A stretch of 64,000 bases of DNA from Prescottella sp. R16. GTDB taxonomy: Bacteria; Actinomycetota; Actinomycetes; Mycobacteriales; Mycobacteriaceae. The stretch covers positions 620,001-684,000 of the forward strand of contig NZ_CP130943.1 of the NCBI RefSeq assembly GCF_030656875.1, written 5' to 3'. Below the pieces are notes generated by a model, which saw only the letters and a program-made list of their open reading frames with translations, searched no databases and was not told where the DNA came from. The translations under genes were made by a program, and so were the position numbers. Below, piece after piece: positions 60,306 to 64,000 of the stretch; the first letter of the stretch is position 1, and the number at the start of each line of letters is the position of its first letter.

Positions 60306-62519
60306 GTGACTATTGCCACGACCGACGAACAGAAGGCCGTCCAGGAATCGATCCGAGCCTGGGCCCGGTCCGCGGCCCCGATCGCCATTTTACGGGAAGG
60401 ACCTGCTGATTTCTGGCGCCGGTCGTGGCCCGCGATCGCTGATCTGGGGCTCTTCGCCGTGGGCGTCCCGGAGTCCGTCGGCGGTGTCGGCGGGCAGATC
60501 GTGGACCTGGCCGCGATGCTCGAACAGGCTGCCACCGAACTCGTCGGTGGTCCGGTTCTGCCGACCATACTCGCCGGGCTGGTCATCGGCCGCAGCGGTG
60601 ACGCCGCCGCCAAGCAGTGGGCCGCCGCCGTCGCCGAGGGACAACTGCCGGTTGCGATCGTTCTCGAGGGCGCCACCCTCGCCGCGACCCGGGACGCCGA
60701 CGGCGGCCTCGTCCTCGACGGTGACGCCGGCAACGCACTCGGCGGCCAGCCGGGTGTCGCGGTCCTCGTCCCCGTTTCCCCAGACTCCGCCGCCTCCACC
60801 GGCGGTGGTACCGCGTGGTGCCTCGTCGACGCCGACACCCCCGGCCTGACGATCGAAGCCCTCGACATCCTCGACAAGAGCCGGGCCGTCGCCCGGATCC
60901 GGTGCGAGCAGGTCACCGTGTCCCCGGACCGCATCGTCACCGGTGTCTCGACCGACCTCGTGCGCGACCTCGCGGCGACCCTCGCCGCAGCGGAGGCCGC
61001 CGGTGTCGCCGGCTGGACGCTGCGCACCGCCGTCGACTACGCCAAGATCCGCGAGCAGTTCGGCAAGCCGATCGGCTCCTTCCAGGCGATCAAGCACCTG
61101 TGCGCGGAGATGCTGTGCCGCGTCGAGCAGACCCGGGCCGCCGCATGGGATGCCGCCGTCGCCGCCGAGGACGCCCTGCCGGACCCGGACCTCGCCGACG
61201 GTGCGGTCGCGTCGGAGCTGCCGATCTCGGCGGCCGTCGCCGCGGCCGTCGCCCTCGACGCCGCCACCGCGAACGCCAAGGACTGCATCCAGATCCTCGG
61301 CGGCATCGGCTTCACCTGGGAGCACGACGCGCACTACTACCTGCGCCGCGCGGTCTCGACCGCACAGTTCCTCGGCGGCGCCGCGGCGTGGCGGGCCCGC
61401 GTCACCGACCTGACCCGGTCCGGGGCCCGACGCCACCTGACGATCGACCTGTCCGAGATCGACCCGAAGGCCGAGGCCGGGCGCGACGCGGTCCGCGCTG
61501 AAGTCACTGCGCTCGCCTCGGTTCCGGAGACCGAGCGTCGGGTCGCGCTCGCTGAATCCGGGTACGCCGCACCGCACTGGCCGGCCCCGTACGGCCGCGG
61601 TGCCGGTGCCGCCGAACAGATCCTCGTCGCCGAGGAGATGGCCGCGGCCGGACTCGACCGTCCCGACCTGGTGATCGGCTGGTGGGCCGTGCCGACCATC
61701 CTCGAACACGGCAGCCCCGAACAAATCGAGCGGTTCGCGCTGCCGTCGCTGCGCGGCGAGATCACGTGGTGCCAGCTGTTCTCCGAACCCGGCGCCGGCT
61801 CCGACCTGGCATCGCTGCGGACCAGTGCCGAGAAGGTCGACGGCGGCTGGAAACTCAACGGGCAGAAGGTGTGGACGTCCCTCGCGCGGGAAGCGGACTG
61901 GGCGATCTGCCTGGCCCGCACCGACAAGGACGCCCCCAAGCACAAGGGCATCACGTACTTCCTGCTCGACATGCGCACCCCCGGTATCCGGATCTCCCCG
62001 CTGCGGGAGATCACCGGCGACGCCCTCTTCAACGAGGTGTTCCTCGACGACGTGTTCGTCCCCGACGAGTGCGTCGTCGGCCAGGTGAACGGCGGCTGGA
62101 AACTCGCCCGCACGACCCTCGCCAACGAGCGAGTCGCGATGAGCGGCGGCTCGTCGCTCGGCAAGGCCGTCGAGGACCTTCTCGAACTGGCCGGCGAGCC
62201 CGACCCGGTGACCGCCGACCGACTCGGCGCGCTCATCGCCGAGGCTCTCGTCGGCTCGATCATCGATCTGCGCACCACGCTGCGGCAGCTCGACGGACAG
62301 GACCCGGGACCGGCGTCGAGCGTCCGCAAACTCGTCGGTGTGCGCAACCGGCAGGACGTCGCCGAATACGCCGTCGAACTCGCCGGTGAGGCAGGCTGGG
62401 TCGAGGGGCCGCTCACCCGTGAGTTCCTCAACACCCGCTGCCTGTCCATCGCGGGCGGTACCACGCAGATCCTGCTCACCGTCGCGGCCGAGCATCTGCT
62501 GGGCCTGCCCCGCGGCTGA
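60306..62519 (+). CDS. fadE34: Two-domain acyl-CoA dehydrogenase (FadE34-like)
   Basis: 737 residues, twice the usual length. The N-terminal half (about 1-365) has EQFGKPIGSFQAIKH and GGIGFTWEHDAHYY; the C-terminal half has SEPGAGSDLASL and the closing GGTTQILLTVAAEHLLGLPR. Each half thus carries a different part of the standard ACAD motif set. Matches Rv3573c, which oxidises a steroid side-chain CoA. KstR box in its promoter. GTG start. Confidence 0.9.
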   Translation: MTIATTDEQKAVQESIRAWARSAAPIAILREGPADFWRRSWPAIADLGLFAVGVPESVGGVGGQIVDLAAMLEQAATELVGGPVLPTILAGLVIGRSGDAAAKQWAAAVAEGQLPVAIVLEGATLAATRDADGGLVLDGDAGNALGGQPGVAVLVPVSPDSAASTGGGTAWCLVDADTPGLTIEALDILDKSRAVARIRCEQVTVSPDRIVTGVSTDLVRDLAATLAAAEAAGVAGWTLRTAVDYAKIREQFGKPIGSFQAIKHLCAEMLCRVEQTRAAAWDAAVAAEDALPDPDLADGAVASELPISAAVAAAVALDAATANAKDCIQILGGIGFTWEHDAHYYLRRAVSTAQFLGGAAAWRARVTDLTRSGARRHLTIDLSEIDPKAEAGRDAVRAEVTALASVPETERRVALAESGYAAPHWPAPYGRGAGAAEQILVAEEMAAAGLDRPDLVIGWWAVPTILEHGSPEQIERFALPSLRGEITWCQLFSEPGAGSDLASLRTSAEKVDGGWKLNGQKVWTSLAREADWAICLARTDKDAPKHKGITYFLLDMRTPGIRISPLREITGDALFNEVFLDDVFVPDECVVGQVNGGWKLARTTLANERVAMSGGSSLGKAVEDLLELAGEPDPVTADRLGALIAEALVGSIIDLRTTLRQLDGQDPGPASSVRKLVGVRNRQDVAEYAVELAGEAGWVEGPLTREFLNTRCLSIAGGTTQILLTVAAEHLLGLPRG

Positions 62520-62581
62520 CCACGTCGGCGGTGCCGACAGTTCCACACGTGCGACGCACTTCAACAGGACGGAAATCTCAG

Positions 62582-63691
62582 GTGGACTTCACTTTCGGAA
62601 GTGAGCAGCAGGCGGTGGCCGAAGTGGCCGACGCCGTGCTGCAGACGGCGGCGAGCGCCGAGACGCTCGCCGCGATGGACCGCGGCGCCCCCGTGTGGGA
62701 CGCCACCCTGTGGCAGCGGCTCGCCGCCGAGGGCGTGCTGTCGCTGCCGCTGCCCGGGTCGCTCGGCGGCGACGATCTGGGCATCGCCGAGATCGGGGTG
62801 CTGCTGAACCGGGTCGGACGGGCCGCCGCGCAGGTGCCGGTACTCGAGACCCTCGGGTTCGGCGTGCTGCCGCTGCTCGCGCTCGGTGGGGACCCGCAGC
62901 GGTTCCTCGCCGGTGTCACCGACGGTGCGATCCTCACCGCGGCACTGGGCGAGCCGGGGGCACCGCTACCGGCGGTGCCCGCCACGACGGCGGTCGCGGA
63001 CGGCGACGGATACGTCGTCACCGGACGCAAGGTCGGTGTCCGGTACGCCGAGCAGGCCGCGTTCGTGCTGGTTCCGACCGACGCCGGGGTCGCCGTGATC
63101 GCGCCCGACGCCGACGGGGTCACGCTCACCCGCACGTTCACCGCGTCGCTGGCACCCGAATGCACGATGGTGCTCGACGGGGTCCGCATCGACTCCGGCG
63201 CGCTGCTCACCGACGCGCCGGTGCAGGCGCTGTACCGGATCTCCCTCGCCGCGCTCGCAGCCCAGGCCGCGGGCCTGGGCGCCGGCATGACCGCGCTGAC
63301 GGCCGAGCACGTGAGCACCCGCGAGCAGTTCGGTAAGCCGATCGCCGCGTTCCAGGCCGTGTCGCAGCAGCTCGCCGACTCGTACGTCACCGCACGGACC
63401 CTCGAGTTGGCGGCGACGTCGGCGTGCTGGCGGCTCGCCGAGGGCCTCGACGCCACCGAGGACACGTCGGTCGCCGCGTACTGGCTGGCCGAGCAGCTGC
63501 CGGTGTCGATGCAGCAGTGCAGCCACATGCACGGCGGTCTCGGCGCCGACGTCACCTATCCGGCGCACCTGTACTACGAGCAGACCAAGGACCTGGTCCG
63601 GCTCGTCGGTGGCCCGTCGTCCCGTCTGACCATCCTCGGCGTGCTCAGCGCCCGCGACCTCGGTGTGGAGGCAGCATGCTCATCGATCTGA
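62582..63691 (+). CDS. Acyl-CoA dehydrogenase, FadE27-like subunit
   Basis: About 369 residues. Contains EQFGKPIAAFQAVSQQ and HMHGGLGADVTYPAHLYYE but no SEPGAGSD motif, as in the FadE27-type subunit of alpha2-beta2 steroid ACADs. GTG start; the next gene overlaps by 17 bases. Likely partners with the truncated gene that follows. Same order of half-types as in the fused FadE34-like protein upstream. Confidence 0.84.
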   Translation: MDFTFGSEQQAVAEVADAVLQTAASAETLAAMDRGAPVWDATLWQRLAAEGVLSLPLPGSLGGDDLGIAEIGVLLNRVGRAAAQVPVLETLGFGVLPLLALGGDPQRFLAGVTDGAILTAALGEPGAPLPAVPATTAVADGDGYVVTGRKVGVRYAEQAAFVLVPTDAGVAVIAPDADGVTLTRTFTASLAPECTMVLDGVRIDSGALLTDAPVQALYRISLAALAAQAAGLGAGMTALTAEHVSTREQFGKPIAAFQAVSQQLADSYVTARTLELAATSACWRLAEGLDATEDTSVAAYWLAEQLPVSMQQCSHMHGGLGADVTYPAHLYYEQTKDLVRLVGGPSSRLTILGVLSARDLGVEAACSSI

Positions 63692-64000
63692 CCCCGGAAC
63701 AGCGCAAGCTCCAGGCGGAACTGCGCGAATACTTCACGGGCCTGATCTCGCCGGAGGAGGCCGAGATCATGCTCACCGACCGGCACGGGCCGGTCTACCA
63801 CGACGTCATCCGGCGCATGGGCCGCGACGGCTGGCTCGGTGTCGGGTGGCCGAAGGAGTTCGGCGGCAAGGGATTCGGTGAGATCGAACAGCAGATCTTC
63901 ACCAACGAGGCCGTCCGCGCCGACGTGCCGCTGCCGTCGGTGACGCTGCAGACCGTCGGACCGACGCTGCAGACGTACGGCACCGAGGAACAGAAGCGGA
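63675..64000 (+). CDS. Acyl-CoA dehydrogenase, FadE26-like subunit (partial)
   Basis: First 108 residues only; runs off the window. MLIDLTPEQRKLQAELREYF and GWLGVGWPKEFGGKG are the standard N-terminal domain of FadE26-type dehydrogenases. GGAGG lies before the ATG inside the preceding gene. Would be the partner subunit in a heterotetramer. Confidence 0.82.

Overview
The window is high-GC actinobacterial DNA, most likely from Rhodococcus or a close mycolic-acid relative. Three things point there. Much of the gene order matches the Mycobacterium tuberculosis stretch from ftsH to kstR as I remember it. Lineage markers such as Lsr2, MhuD, CarD, DisA and KstR are present. The pheA2A1-pheR / catRABC phenol-catechol block is typical of rhodococci. 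Many genes appear leaderless, with a TANNNT-like hexamer 6-8 bases before an ATG/GTG start. I saw no tRNA, rRNA, CRISPR array, transposase or prophage gene.

Layout. 1-3.4 kb: a Ser/Thr kinase with a multi-membrane-span C-terminus, and an amidase. 3.6-13.2 kb: ftsH, the folate operon folE-folP-folB-folK, two actinobacterial membrane proteins, then a DUF2520 dehydrogenase, panC, panD and coaX. 13.2-16.4 kb: a short cysteine-rich leader ORF ahead of a cysteine dioxygenase and a rhodanese-like protein, then lysS and lsr2. 16.4-21.9 kb: an accessory block between lsr2 and clpC1 with a secreted lipase, a polytopic membrane protein, an acyltransferase, and an ECF41 sigma factor with its carboxymuconolactone-decarboxylase-like partner. 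22.1-24.6 kb: clpC1. 24.7-31.4 kb: a DinB-like enzyme and divergent WYL regulator, a P-loop kinase, OsmC, a two-component system, a shortened acyl-CoA synthetase and a DsbA/FrnE protein. 31.4-43.2 kb: conserved block with mhuD, hydrolase, mutY, carbonic anhydrase, a membrane protein, disA, thioesterase, radA, lpqE, carD, ispD, ispF, cysS and an rRNA methyltransferase. 43.2-49.9 kb: phenol to catechol to muconolactone catabolism with an AraC and an IclR regulator. 49.9-52.9 kb: 5-oxoprolinase genes split by an inverted ZIP transporter. 52.95-55.7 kb: a zinc/manganese ABC importer. 55.8-59.5 kb: a LacI regulator and an OtsB-GH15 fusion. 59.6-64 kb: kstR with its operator, a fused two-domain acyl-CoA dehydrogenase (FadE34-like), and a split acyl-CoA dehydrogenase pair cut by the window end.

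How the parts work together. The fol, pan and coaX genes make tetrahydrofolate and coenzyme A. PheA2 supplies reduced flavin to PheA1 to make catechol, which CatA, CatB and CatC convert towards the 3-oxoadipate pathway. KstR controls sterol side-chain oxidation through the acyl-CoA dehydrogenases. The items most worth a second look are the leaderless cysteine-codon leader before the cysteine dioxygenase operon, the trehalose-phosphatase/GH15 fusion, the ECF41 pair with a recognisable cognate promoter, and the operator-like repeats in the phe and cat divergent promoters.
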